64,000 bases of DNA from the NCBI GenBank assembly GCA_963665045.2, contig CAXXJQ010000009.1, positions 558,001 through 622,000 of the forward strand, given 5' to 3'. The position numbers and the translations under genes were made by a program. The stretch comes from JAFGRU01 sp016934985 (lineage in GTDB: Bacteria > Desulfobacterota > Desulfuromonadia > Desulfuromonadales > JAAYDE01). Numbering within the stretch: position 1 is the stretch's first letter; each line of letters begins with the position of its first letter. Positions 17,439 to 25,815 of this stretch are shown here, piece by piece. The notes below the pieces were generated by a model. It was not told the DNA's origin and searched no databases. It was given only the letters and a program-made list of their open reading frames with translations.

Positions 17439-18305
17439 ATGGGCTATATTTTCGATATATTGCTGTTAGTACTGGCCATAACCGCTTTGGTCATGCTCCT
17501 GAGTTTTGCTTTTTCATGGTATGAGTCCGCCAATTACGACCATCAACTGATGGAGGGACGGTTCCAGCCGCGTCGCTTATGGCTTGCCTTCAAAGTATTC
17601 AGCGTCGAAACCCTTATCGTTTTCCTCTCTTTCTTCATCCGCCCGTTAGGCTGGATCTTCCGTTATGAACCCATTCACTTCAATCAGGAAGACACGCCCA
17701 TCATCCTTTTGCATGGTCTCTTTCACGACCGCAGCTGCTGGCTCTGGACCAAATACCGTTTGCGTCGCGAAGGATTCTACAATCTCCACACGGTCAGCCT
17801 GCCGCCCTGGCACAACGTCGAAAACCTGACCGAACGTATCGCCAAAAAGGTCGACAAACTGCGGCTATCCACCGGCATCAAGAAGGTCCACCTCATCGGC
17901 CATTCCATGGGCGGGCTCCTGGCCCGCAATTATATTCAGGTCCGGGGCGGCAACACCAAGGTAGACAGCTGTATTCTCCTCGGCACGCCCAACCTCGGTT
18001 CGCGCCTGGCACCCTTTGCTCTTTCACCCCTCGCCAAGCTCCTTCTCCCCGGCAGCGACTTTCTGGAGCGCCTGGCCCAAACACCGATGCCTGCGGAAAT
18101 CCCCGTTACCTCCATCTTCAGCCGTCATGACAACCTGGTTCAGCCTTTTTTCCACGCCCGTCTCGAAGGGGTTCACAATGTCGAATTGTCGGGGATGGGG
18201 CATACTTCCCTGCTCTATAATTCCCGGGCTTTTGCCGAAATCATCAAATCCCTGCGAGGATTACAGCATGAAAACGATAACGATCCGAACCCATTCCCAA
18301 GCTGA
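17439..18305 (+). CDS. Membrane-anchored alpha/beta hydrolase (lipase-like)
   Basis: 288 residues with RBS AAAGGAG. Two hydrophobic segments (residues about 4-27 and 54-72) anchor the N-terminus. The hydrolase domain begins with PIILLHGLFHDRSCW (oxyanion loop HGL), followed by the nucleophile elbow LIGHSMGGLLAR (Ser), the acid Asp in FSRHDNLVQP and the base His in SGMGHTSLL. LGTPNLGSRLAP resembles triacylglycerol lipases/PGAP1-like esterases. Substrate unknown, probably lipids or acyl esters at the inner membrane. Its last 38 bases overlap yjbQ in another frame, suggesting translational coupling. Confidence 0.88.
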   Translation: MGYIFDILLLVLAITALVMLLSFAFSWYESANYDHQLMEGRFQPRRLWLAFKVFSVETLIVFLSFFIRPLGWIFRYEPIHFNQEDTPIILLHGLFHDRSCWLWTKYRLRREGFYNLHTVSLPPWHNVENLTERIAKKVDKLRLSTGIKKVHLIGHSMGGLLARNYIQVRGGNTKVDSCILLGTPNLGSRLAPFALSPLAKLLLPGSDFLERLAQTPMPAEIPVTSIFSRHDNLVQPFFHARLEGVHNVELSGMGHTSLLYNSRAFAEIIKSLRGLQHENDNDPNPFPS

Positions 18306-18663
18306 AATGATCGACATCACCAGCGAGGTTCGCAGCGCCGTTGCCGAGTCGGGCATCGTTGATGGCGCGGCTCTTCTTTTCGTCCCCCACACTACCGCAG
18401 CCGTCACCATTAACGAGAACGCCGATCCGGATGTTCATCGCGATATAGTCATGGAAATGAACAAAATCGTCCCCTGGAAAGACGGCTACCGCCACGCCGA
18501 GGGCAACAGCGCCGCCCACATCAAAAGCAGTCTGTTCGGCGCCAGCGAATGGATCATTATTGAAAACGGCCGCCTCGTCCTGGGGACCTGGCAAGGCATC
18601 TATTTTTGTGAATTCGACGGCCCCCGCAGCCGCAAACTCCAGATCAAGGTTATCCCCTCTTGA
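18268..18663 (+). CDS. yjbQ: YjbQ/UPF0047 family protein
   Basis: 131 residues. The family signature is complete: FVPHTTAAVTINENADPDV near residues 40-58, then a DGYRHAEGNSAAHIKSS block with the conserved His and Glu, and GTWQGIYFCEFDGPRSRK at the C-terminus. The family forms trimers and has been linked to a weak thiamine-phosphate synthase activity; the true role is unsettled. The start lies within the end of the hydrolase gene and its stop overlaps the DUF362 start (TTGA), so three genes are translationally coupled. Confidence 0.92.
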   Translation: MKTITIRTHSQAEMIDITSEVRSAVAESGIVDGAALLFVPHTTAAVTINENADPDVHRDIVMEMNKIVPWKDGYRHAEGNSAAHIKSSLFGASEWIIIENGRLVLGTWQGIYFCEFDGPRSRKLQIKVIPS

Positions 18664-19808
18664 AACATCTTGTCTCAATAGCAACCGTTCCCGGCTACAG
18701 CGAAGAAATCATTCTCAATGCCGTACGGGAACTCCTCGAGCCCCTGGGCGGAATGGCAGCCTTCGTCCAGGCCGGGCAGAAGGTCTTAATCAAACCAAAT
18801 ATGCTGTACGGCAAGCCGGTTGGGCAGGCCGTGACCACCCACCCGGACCTGGTCGGCGCGGTCATCCGCCTCGTTCAGGAGTGTGGCGCCACCGCCCTGG
18901 TCGGTGACTCTCCGGGTGTCGGCACAACCCGGGCGGTTGCTGAAAAATGCGGCATTCTCGATGTCATCAGGAAATGCGGGGCAACCCTGGCGCCCTTTGA
19001 AGAATCGGTTCCCTTCCCCAACGAACTGGGCATCTTTCACAAACTGGAAATCGCCCGGGAGGCGGCCGAGGCCGATGTCATCATCAACCTGCCCAAGCTG
19101 AAAACCCACCAGATGATGGGCCTGACCTGCGGGGTCAAGAATATGTTCGGCATCATTGTCGGCCTTCGCAAAGTCAATCTTCATTTTCAGGCCGGGGATG
19201 ACAAAAGGCTGTTCGCAACCATGCTGCTGGAACTGGCCAAATACAGGGCTCCGGCCCTGACCATTGTCGATGCCGTCACCGCCATGGAAGGCAACGGACC
19301 GGGCAGCGGTACACCGGTACACGTCGGCGTCCTGGCCGCCGGCACCACCCCCCTGGGCGTGGATACGGCCATGATTGCCATGCTGGATATCAGTCCCGAC
19401 TCGGTCTGGACCCAAAGAGTGGCGCGGGAGCAAAACCTTTCGGGCTCTGCCCTGGGGGAAGTGGAACTTTTCGGCCCTGACCTTAAATCACTCCGTCCGG
19501 CCCGCTTTCAGCCAGCCCAGGAGACCGGCATCGGCTTTGGATTGCCGGCCTTTCTGCGCAGGATGCTGAAAAAAAGCCTGACCGCCCTGCCCCAAAACGA
19601 TCTCTCCGTATGCATAACCTGTGGTATCTGCATCCGCCACTGCCCCACTGAGGCCATCTCCCTGGTGCGGGGTCATATACATATCAATTACAAACGCTGC
19701 ATCGGCTGCTTCTGCTGCCAGGAACTCTGTCCCGTGGGCGCCGTCAAAGCCCGGCAGGGGCTACTTCTCCGCCTTGTCCGCCTCTTCTCAAAAAAGCACC
19801 GGGGCTGA
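18660..19808 (+). CDS. DUF362 protein with two 4Fe-4S clusters
   Basis: 382 residues. A TTG start overlaps the yjbQ stop. The DUF362 domain occupies residues 1-300 (VLIKPNMLYGKPVGQAVTTH, VGDSPGVGTTRAVAEKCGI, INLPKLKTHQMMGLTCGVKN, where Lys and the TH pair are conserved). The C-terminus is a bacterial 2x[4Fe-4S] ferredoxin: CITCGICIRHCP near residue 319 and CIGCFCCQELCP near 347. The combination suggests an electron-transfer protein acting on an unknown cytoplasmic partner. The function of DUF362 is not established. Third gene of the hydrolase-yjbQ-DUF362 unit. Confidence 0.88.
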   Translation: MKHLVSIATVPGYSEEIILNAVRELLEPLGGMAAFVQAGQKVLIKPNMLYGKPVGQAVTTHPDLVGAVIRLVQECGATALVGDSPGVGTTRAVAEKCGILDVIRKCGATLAPFEESVPFPNELGIFHKLEIAREAAEADVIINLPKLKTHQMMGLTCGVKNMFGIIVGLRKVNLHFQAGDDKRLFATMLLELAKYRAPALTIVDAVTAMEGNGPGSGTPVHVGVLAAGTTPLGVDTAMIAMLDISPDSVWTQRVAREQNLSGSALGEVELFGPDLKSLRPARFQPAQETGIGFGLPAFLRRMLKKSLTALPQNDLSVCITCGICIRHCPTEAISLVRGHIHINYKRCIGCFCCQELCPVGAVKARQGLLLRLVRLFSKKHRG

Positions 19809-19944
19809 TGGTTCCGCAATCCCCGAACGGATGGGCCGCTCAGCCACCTTTTGTTATGGACCCTTTCTGCTACACTCAGAGTAAGCAAAACGACCAAGGC
19901 GCCTTTGGGATGCACAACTCTGGTTAAAAATTTTGAGACTAATC

Positions 19945-20050
19945 GACACAAGGACTCGTGTCTCCCATAAAAAGGACATCTCTGCCGCCCGGATGGCGGC
20001 AGTTAAGCCCCATGGATGGCTTCACGCGGCCCTTGGAATGGGTGAGGCGA
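19945..20050. ncRNA. Array of hairpins with GGA loops
   Basis: Four consecutive hairpins display GGA in the apical loop: GACAC-aaGGActc-GTGTC (19945-19962), CTGCCGCC-cGGAt-GGCGGCAG (19982-20002), CCATGGATGG (about 20010-20019) and CCC-ttGGAat-GGG (20030-20042). GGA in hairpin loops is what CsrA/RsmA proteins bind, so this could be a CsrA-titrating RNA or a CsrA-regulated leader of the mscS gene that starts 65 bases later. It could also be a member of a dispersed intergenic repeat family. The promoter and strand are not known. Confidence 0.35.
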
Positions 20051-20114
20051 GACATTGTGCCGATAAGCTGATAATTACAAAATTTTATACTTTTAAAAGT
20101 TAAAAGAGAATAAT

Positions 20115-21173
20115 ATGTCCTTCAATATGCCTTCGCTATTCGTTCTGGTCGCTACCATTGGCCTGGGCCTTTTCCTTACCGCCATTCTCAACTGGATATT
20201 GAAGCGCCTCTCCAAGCAAGAGACTGGCGCCATAAGTAGTATCCTGCTGAGACGCTGCCGCTCGCCCTTGTGGGTTCTGATTCCCGTTTTGCTGGCCCTG
20301 CTGGCCATGCGCCATGCCCGGGTGCCGGGCGACTATCAGGCATTGGCCCGCCATCTCCTCAGCATCGGCCTGATTTTCGGCTTCGGCTGGCTCCTCGTCA
20401 CGCAGATTCTCGGCCTGCGGGATTTCATTCTCCTGAAATACGACATTCGCACCAAAGACAACCTCAAAGCGCGGGCGGTCCACACCCAGGTCAACATCAT
20501 AGTCCGGATCGCCCTTATCGCCGTGGTAATTTTCGCCTTTTCCTCCATCCTCATGACTTTTGAAAAGGTCCGCCAGGTTGGAATCGGCCTGCTGGCCTCG
20601 GCCGGGGTCATGGGCATCGTCATCGGCTTCGCCGCCCAGCAGAGCATTGCCACGCTCATTGCCGGTCTGCAGATTGCCGTCACCCAGCCCATCCGCCTTG
20701 ATGACGTGGTCATTGTCGAGGGTGAATGGGGACGCATCGAGGAAATCACCCTCACCTATGTCGTGGTGCGCATCTGGGACAGCCGCCGCCTGGTGGTACC
20801 GGTGACCCATTTTCTCCAAAAACCTTTTCAGAACTGGACCCGGACCTCGGCGGATATTCTCGGCACGGTCTTTATTTATGCCGATTACTCCATTGACGTG
20901 GAAGCCGTCCGCACCGAGTTGCACCGCCTGCTGGAAGCTTCGGGGAAATGGGACGGCAAGGTCTGGGGCCTCCAGGTCACCAACAGCAGTGACAAAACCA
21001 TCGAGATGCGTGCCCTCATGAGCGCCCCCGACGCCTCTGTGGCCTGGGATTTGCGCTGCGAAATCCGTGAAAAGCTGTTAATATTCCTCCAGGACAGGTA
21101 TCCTGGCTCTTTGCCCAAAATCCGAGCGGAACTGGCTTCGTTCCCCGCCCCGGAAAAGGAAATGGTTCGCTAA
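20115..21173 (+). CDS. Small-conductance mechanosensitive channel (MscS family)
   Basis: 352 residues. Four to five membrane segments in the first 190 residues, the last being the Gly/Ala-rich pore helix VGIGLLASAGVMGIVIGFAA, directly followed by the MscS beta-domain motif QQSIATLIAGLQIAVTQPIR and LDDVVIVEGEWGRIEEI. The C-terminal alpha/beta domain is present. Opens under membrane tension to release solutes on osmotic downshift. The stop directly abuts the corA start codon, so these are co-transcribed. Confidence 0.9.
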   Translation: MSFNMPSLFVLVATIGLGLFLTAILNWILKRLSKQETGAISSILLRRCRSPLWVLIPVLLALLAMRHARVPGDYQALARHLLSIGLIFGFGWLLVTQILGLRDFILLKYDIRTKDNLKARAVHTQVNIIVRIALIAVVIFAFSSILMTFEKVRQVGIGLLASAGVMGIVIGFAAQQSIATLIAGLQIAVTQPIRLDDVVIVEGEWGRIEEITLTYVVVRIWDSRRLVVPVTHFLQKPFQNWTRTSADILGTVFIYADYSIDVEAVRTELHRLLEASGKWDGKVWGLQVTNSSDKTIEMRALMSAPDASVAWDLRCEIREKLLIFLQDRYPGSLPKIRAELASFPAPEKEMVR

Positions 21174-22235
21174 ATGCCCAAGTCCAAATACGCCCCCAAA
21201 AAGATCGGCCTGCCTCCGGGGTCCCTGGTTCACGTCGGCCGCCAGAAAGTCCCCCAAGCACTGCTCAGCGTTATCGATTTCGATTCCGAAAAGCTGGAAA
21301 AACGCCAGGGTCTCAGCATCGAAGACTGCCGGCGATTGAAGGACAGTCCAACCGTGAGCTGGATCAACATGGACGGCATTCACGATGTCTCCCTGGTCCG
21401 CAAGCTCGGTGAGACGTTCACCATCCATGATCTGGCCCTCGAGGACATTCTCAACACCCAGCATCCGCCGAAATTCGAGGAATATGAAAGCAACCTTCTT
21501 TTCATTCTCAAGATGCTCAGGTTCAACCCCGACAACTTGAGCATAGAAAAGGAGCAGGTCAGCCTCGTGGTCGGGAAGAACTACGTCATTACGTTCCAGG
21601 AAGAGCCCGGGGATGTTTTCGACAGCGTGCGCAAACGCCTGGAGAAAAAAAGCGGCCGCATTCGCAGCCGGGGTGCCGACTACATCGCCTACGCCCTTAT
21701 CGACTCCATTGTTGACAGCTACTTTTTTATTCTCGACGCCATCCATGACCAGGTAACCTCCCTGGAGGAAGAATTATTGAACAACCCCGACCGGGAAGCT
21801 CTCTCCCGCATCCATCACTTCCGCAACGAAACCCTGATGTTGCGCAAGATGGTCCGGCCATTGCGGGAAATGCTCGGATCCCTGCTCCGGGAAGAAATCG
21901 ACATGATCCACGAGAGCACCTACCCGTACCTGCGCGACCTCTATGACCACGTGCTGCAGATCATGGAGACCATCGAAACCCTGCACGAAACCCTGGCCAG
22001 CCTCCATGACCTCTACCTGTCGAGCGTCAGCCACCGCATGAACGAAGTCATGAAGATCCTGACGGTCATCGCCACGATCTTTATCCCCCTGACCTTTATT
22101 GCCGGTATTTACGGAATGAATTTCGAGAACATGCCGGAACTGAAATGGAAATGGGGCTATGCGGGCGTGTGGCTGGTGATGCTGGCCAGCTTCGGAGGGA
22201 TGATGGGCTTTTTCAAACGCAAGAAATGGTTTTAA
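21174..22235 (+). CDS. corA: CorA magnesium/cobalt transporter
   Basis: 353 residues. A long N-terminal cytoplasmic funnel domain (FTIHDLALEDILNTQHPPKFE is characteristic) is followed by the stalk helix and two C-terminal membrane helices. The first ends in the invariant YGMNFE selectivity motif near residue 313, and the protein ends in a basic FKRKKWF tail. Forms a homopentamer in the inner membrane and imports Mg2+, gated by cytosolic Mg2+. Begins one base after the mscS stop codon. Confidence 0.95.
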   Translation: MPKSKYAPKKIGLPPGSLVHVGRQKVPQALLSVIDFDSEKLEKRQGLSIEDCRRLKDSPTVSWINMDGIHDVSLVRKLGETFTIHDLALEDILNTQHPPKFEEYESNLLFILKMLRFNPDNLSIEKEQVSLVVGKNYVITFQEEPGDVFDSVRKRLEKKSGRIRSRGADYIAYALIDSIVDSYFFILDAIHDQVTSLEEELLNNPDREALSRIHHFRNETLMLRKMVRPLREMLGSLLREEIDMIHESTYPYLRDLYDHVLQIMETIETLHETLASLHDLYLSSVSHRMNEVMKILTVIATIFIPLTFIAGIYGMNFENMPELKWKWGYAGVWLVMLASFGGMMGFFKRKKWF

Positions 22236-22304
22236 AACTCTAATGACCGTTATTTTTTGAGATCAACCTGGTTTCGGTAGTTTTCTGTCCCCTCTGAACA
22301 TGCC

Positions 22305-22937
22305 ATGCTTGAAGTTACGGAATATATCAAAATACTCATCGGCCTCATCGCCATCGTTAACCCGTTCGGCGCTGTCCCTCTCTTCATCAGCCTTACAGCC
22401 GGAGCGGAAAACCGTGAACGCCATAAAATTATCAACATTGTTGCCGTAGCGGTCACCGTCATTCTCCTCGTGGCGTTGCTCATCGGCGAGGAACTGCTGC
22501 AATTTTTCGGTATCAGCATCAACTCGTTCAGGGTGGCTGGAGGCATATTGCTGTTGTTGATGTCCATATCCATGCTTAACGCCAAACTGAGCCCGACGGT
22601 TCAAACCAAAGAGGAAGCCGAGGAATCCAAGGAAAAGGAATCCATCGCCGTGGTACCCTTGGCCATGCCGCTACTGGCCGGTCCCGGCGCCATCACGACA
22701 GTTATTATTGACGCCCACAAGGGCTCCGGTGCAGGCCATTACCTGACAAGCGCGGTCCTGATCCTGTTTCTCAGCCTGCTCATCTGGATGGTTCTGCGCC
22801 TTTCACCCTTTATCACCCGTCACATCAGCGCCACCGGCATCAATGTCTTCACCCGCATCATGGGCCTGCTCCTCGCCGCCATAGCCGTGGAGTTCATGGC
22901 CAACGGCCTCAAAAGCCTTTTCCCGGGATTATCCTGA
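22305..22937 (+). CDS. marC: MarC-family integral membrane protein
   Basis: 210 residues with six hydrophobic segments. The family signature is IVNPFGAVPLFISLTAG (residues about 17-34) and, in the second half, PLAMPLLAGPGAITTVI. The hydrophilic loop ESKEKESIAVV separates the two halves. The function of the family is not established; the old antibiotic-resistance link of MarC has been withdrawn. It follows corA by 69 bases. Confidence 0.9.
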   Translation: MLEVTEYIKILIGLIAIVNPFGAVPLFISLTAGAENRERHKIINIVAVAVTVILLVALLIGEELLQFFGISINSFRVAGGILLLLMSISMLNAKLSPTVQTKEEAEESKEKESIAVVPLAMPLLAGPGAITTVIIDAHKGSGAGHYLTSAVLILFLSLLIWMVLRLSPFITRHISATGINVFTRIMGLLLAAIAVEFMANGLKSLFPGLS

Positions 22938-23439
22938 AAAATTTCCGTGTGGCGGCCATGTAAAGGGCATCTGGCGCCCGGATGCCAGTTCCACCACAGT
23001 TTGTTGGCCGGCTTATCCAGACCGCGCGGGCGGGCCGGGATTTTTTCTGGTACATCTTTTTCCATCTCGACACCGGACATTTTTCTCTCCCAAAGGTATT
23101 GCCCTCCCTGTTTTAACATCCAAGTTCCACAATTGTTCTCCCACTTTCAAGGGCGGAATTCAGTCATAGCATGAGTTGAAATCCGGATTGTCCGGGGATT
23201 ATTCAAGAGCGGACTTCTGCAAAGAATTCATTCACCGCATTGATTTTTTTAATCACTATTGACTCCAACCCTTTGTAATATAAATTTTTTTTCAATTTGA
23301 CGTTGCCGGCCAAGGACGCATTGTTTCAATTATGTAAAAAATAAATAGCCCCCTTGTCTCTGCCCTTTTTACCGCTATATTTGTAATTAAGCGACGGGAC
23401 ACTAAAGATTAACGACGATAAATTAAGGAGCCAAAAGGG
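22938..23439. other. Upstream region of the glucan cluster
   Basis: About 500 bases without a gene. A GC-rich first half includes a hairpin around CTGGCGCCCGGATGCCAG (22970-22987); the second half (23230-23400) is AT-rich and likely contains the promoter of the CBM48/glgA genes. No clear sigma-70 or sigma-54 element could be fixed. Confidence 0.35.
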
Positions 23440-23751
23440 ATGAGCCTGAAAAAGCAGTACCTCAAATCAAAACCCTTGTGCAAAGTCACATTCACCCTGC
23501 CCAGAGAACTGACAAACGGTGCGGAATCCGCCAATCTGGTGGGAGATTTCAACGACTGGGATAAAACAGCAGCGCCCATGAAACGCCTTAAAAGCGGGAA
23601 CTTCACGGCCACCATTGACCTGCCCCGCAACCATGAGTACCAATTCCGCTACCTGCTCGATCAGGCCGTCTGGCAAAACGACAATGCTGCCGACCGTTAT
23701 GTCCCCAACGGTTTCGGCGACGGTGAAAACTCCGTAGCGGAACTGTTCTGA
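23440..23751 (+). CDS. Stand-alone CBM48 (isoamylase-N/AMPK-like) glycogen-binding protein
   Basis: 103 residues with RBS AAGGAG. The whole protein is a CBM48-type beta-sandwich: KVTFTLPRELTNGAESANLV, GDFNDWDKTAAPMKR (carbohydrate-binding Trp), FTATIDLPRNHEYQFRYLLD, and ending NGFGDGENSVAEL. Such single-domain proteins bind alpha-1,4-glucans and may tether enzymes to the granule or act as a sensor. Its position before glgA fits this. No catalytic domain. Confidence 0.88.
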   Translation: MSLKKQYLKSKPLCKVTFTLPRELTNGAESANLVGDFNDWDKTAAPMKRLKSGNFTATIDLPRNHEYQFRYLLDQAVWQNDNAADRYVPNGFGDGENSVAELF

Positions 23752-23997
23752 CAACCGGAAAACCATTGCTGACCGCGCAATCCTTTTAAAAGACCCTGTG
23801 CCTTCATAGACATGGCTTCCCGACAATCCTGCTGTTGGGACCGGAAATCAAGGTCTTCTTTGCTCTCAATACACTCTTTAGCTCCGTTTCCGCCTTTCCG
23901 GCAAAACGATTTTGAGGTCTGCACAAAAAAATACCGGCTACAACATCCGGCATTGCACAACCGGAAAAAACAAACTACATATCTGGAGGTTGAGTTT

Positions 23998-25584
23998 ATG
24001 CTATTCCCATCCCGCAATCCGCGCATTCTGATGGTCACCCCGGAAGTCACCTACGTCCCCAACGGCATGAGCAACATCGCTCATTGTTTGTGCGCCAAGG
24101 CCGGGGGGCTCGCCGACGTCTCGGCCGCCCTGGTTTCCGCTCTTTTTGAGCAGGGCGCCGACGTCCATATCGCCCTGCCCGATTACCGTTCAATTTTCGA
24201 TGACCGCCTCTCCATGCTTTTGCGCCGCGAACGCCAGCTCTTGCGGGAATCCATGCCCTGCGAGAGGATCCACCTTGCCGAGGACCGCGCCTTTTTTTAT
24301 CTTGACCATGTCTACTCCAGCTATCATGGGGACAATGTCAAGCTCGCCCTTGCTTTTCAGCGCGAAGTCATCAATAACATCATTCCCAGGGTACAACCCG
24401 ACCTGATCCACTGTAACGACTGGATGACCGGGCTGATTCCGGCCGTCAGCCGCCAGCTCGGTATTCCCAGCCTTTTCACCATCCACAACGTTCACAACGT
24501 CAAAACCCCCGTTGCCGTTGTCGAAGACCGGGGCATTGACGTTTTACCCATGTGGAAACAACTCTATTACGACCGCCTCAATGGCAGCTATGAGGAAGCC
24601 GTGGCCGGCAGCTCAGTTGATTTCCTGACCAGCGGCATCTTTGCGGCTCATTTCGTCAATACCGTGAGCCCGAAGTTTCTGGCCGAAATCGCCGATGGCC
24701 GTCACGATTTCATCGAACCGCAGGTGCAATCGGAGTTGCACAATAAAGTCAGGGCCGGCTGCGGCGCGGGTATCCTCAACGCCCCTGATCCCAGTTACGT
24801 GCCCGAAGAGGATAAAGCCCTGGCCCGCAACTATTCTGCGGCGACTCATGCCGGCGGCAAGCGGGAGAACAAACGGTTCCTGCAGAAAAAACTCGGCCTC
24901 TTGGAAGACGAACAGGCGCCCCTGTTTTTCTGGCCGTCCCGGCTGGATTCCGTCCAGAAAGGCTGCCAGCTTCTGGCTGAAATCCTTTTCGAAGTGGTTT
25001 CCCACTACTGGGAAGATCGTCTGCAGATCGTTTTCGTCGGCAGCGGCGAATACTTTACCCATTTCCAGAGCATCGTCACTTTCCACAACCTGGCACGCCG
25101 GGTGGTGGTGCGCGAATTTGACGAAGACCTTTCCCGTCTCGCTTTCGGGGCCGCCGACTTCATCCTCATGCCTTCCCGTTACGAACCCTGCGGTCTTCCG
25201 CAGATGATCGGGCCCATCTATGGCGCCCTGCCCATTGCCCACGACACCGGTGGCATTCACGATACGGTTGAGCCTTTGGATGCGGAAAAAGGTGTCGGTA
25301 ACGGATTCCTTTTCGCCAATTTCGAACCAGCCGGGCTGCGGACATCCATCGGCCAGGCCATGGAGTTTTTTCATTTGAAAAAAAATCTCCGCAACCACTG
25401 CATCGAAAGGATCATGAAGCAAAGCCGGAAACGCTTCAACCATGAGGTTACAGCCCGAAACTACATCGATCTTTATGAGAAAATGCTGCGCCGTCCCCTG
25501 GTGCGCAATGCCCTTCTGACGGAAGCTCCGAAAACCAAGAAAAAAGAGCCTCAGCGCCTCTGGTGCGTCAACGAAAGCGCCTGA
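23998..25584 (+). CDS. glgA: Glycogen synthase (GT5 family)
   Basis: 528 residues from the ATG at 23998 (GGAGG eight bases upstream); a longer frame from 23812 has no ribosome binding site. N-terminal Rossmann domain has the nucleotide-sugar motif KAGGLADVSAALVSAL near residue 33, DLIHCNDWMTGLIP and FTIHNVHN. The C-terminal domain contains WPSRLDSVQKGCQLL and MPSRYEPCGLPQMIGPIYG with the conserved Glu. Transfers glucose from ADP- or UDP-glucose to alpha-1,4-glucan. No glgC lies nearby, so the donor source is elsewhere. First large enzyme of the glucan cluster, located in the cytoplasm. Confidence 0.92.
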   Translation: MLFPSRNPRILMVTPEVTYVPNGMSNIAHCLCAKAGGLADVSAALVSALFEQGADVHIALPDYRSIFDDRLSMLLRRERQLLRESMPCERIHLAEDRAFFYLDHVYSSYHGDNVKLALAFQREVINNIIPRVQPDLIHCNDWMTGLIPAVSRQLGIPSLFTIHNVHNVKTPVAVVEDRGIDVLPMWKQLYYDRLNGSYEEAVAGSSVDFLTSGIFAAHFVNTVSPKFLAEIADGRHDFIEPQVQSELHNKVRAGCGAGILNAPDPSYVPEEDKALARNYSAATHAGGKRENKRFLQKKLGLLEDEQAPLFFWPSRLDSVQKGCQLLAEILFEVVSHYWEDRLQIVFVGSGEYFTHFQSIVTFHNLARRVVVREFDEDLSRLAFGAADFILMPSRYEPCGLPQMIGPIYGALPIAHDTGGIHDTVEPLDAEKGVGNGFLFANFEPAGLRTSIGQAMEFFHLKKNLRNHCIERIMKQSRKRFNHEVTARNYIDLYEKMLRRPLVRNALLTEAPKTKKKEPQRLWCVNESA

Positions 25585-25628
25585 CAACCCCACAAGGCCG
25601 TTTTCTTAACTTCCTGTTCCCAACATGG

Positions 25629-25668
25629 AGTGCCCCGGCCCGTCACCACCCTGATGGACCGGGGCACT
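25629..25668 (+). terminator. Hairpin after glgA
   Basis: Perfect 10-bp stem AGTGCCCCGG / CCGGGGCACT (25629-25638, 25659-25668) with a 20-base loop. No T tract follows directly, so it may stabilise the mRNA end or act as a weak terminator. Confidence 0.5.
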
Positions 25669-25815
25669 GAAAAGGAAATTTTAAATTTTTGTTAAAGCAT
25701 CAAGACATCCCTGCACTTCCCTTGCAAAAGCCCAAATCTGCTATAGAGTAGTAAAATCATAAGAAGTTTTTCACCTTTTCCTGATCGTTAAAAATTCCAT
25801 TTTTGTGAGTTGATC

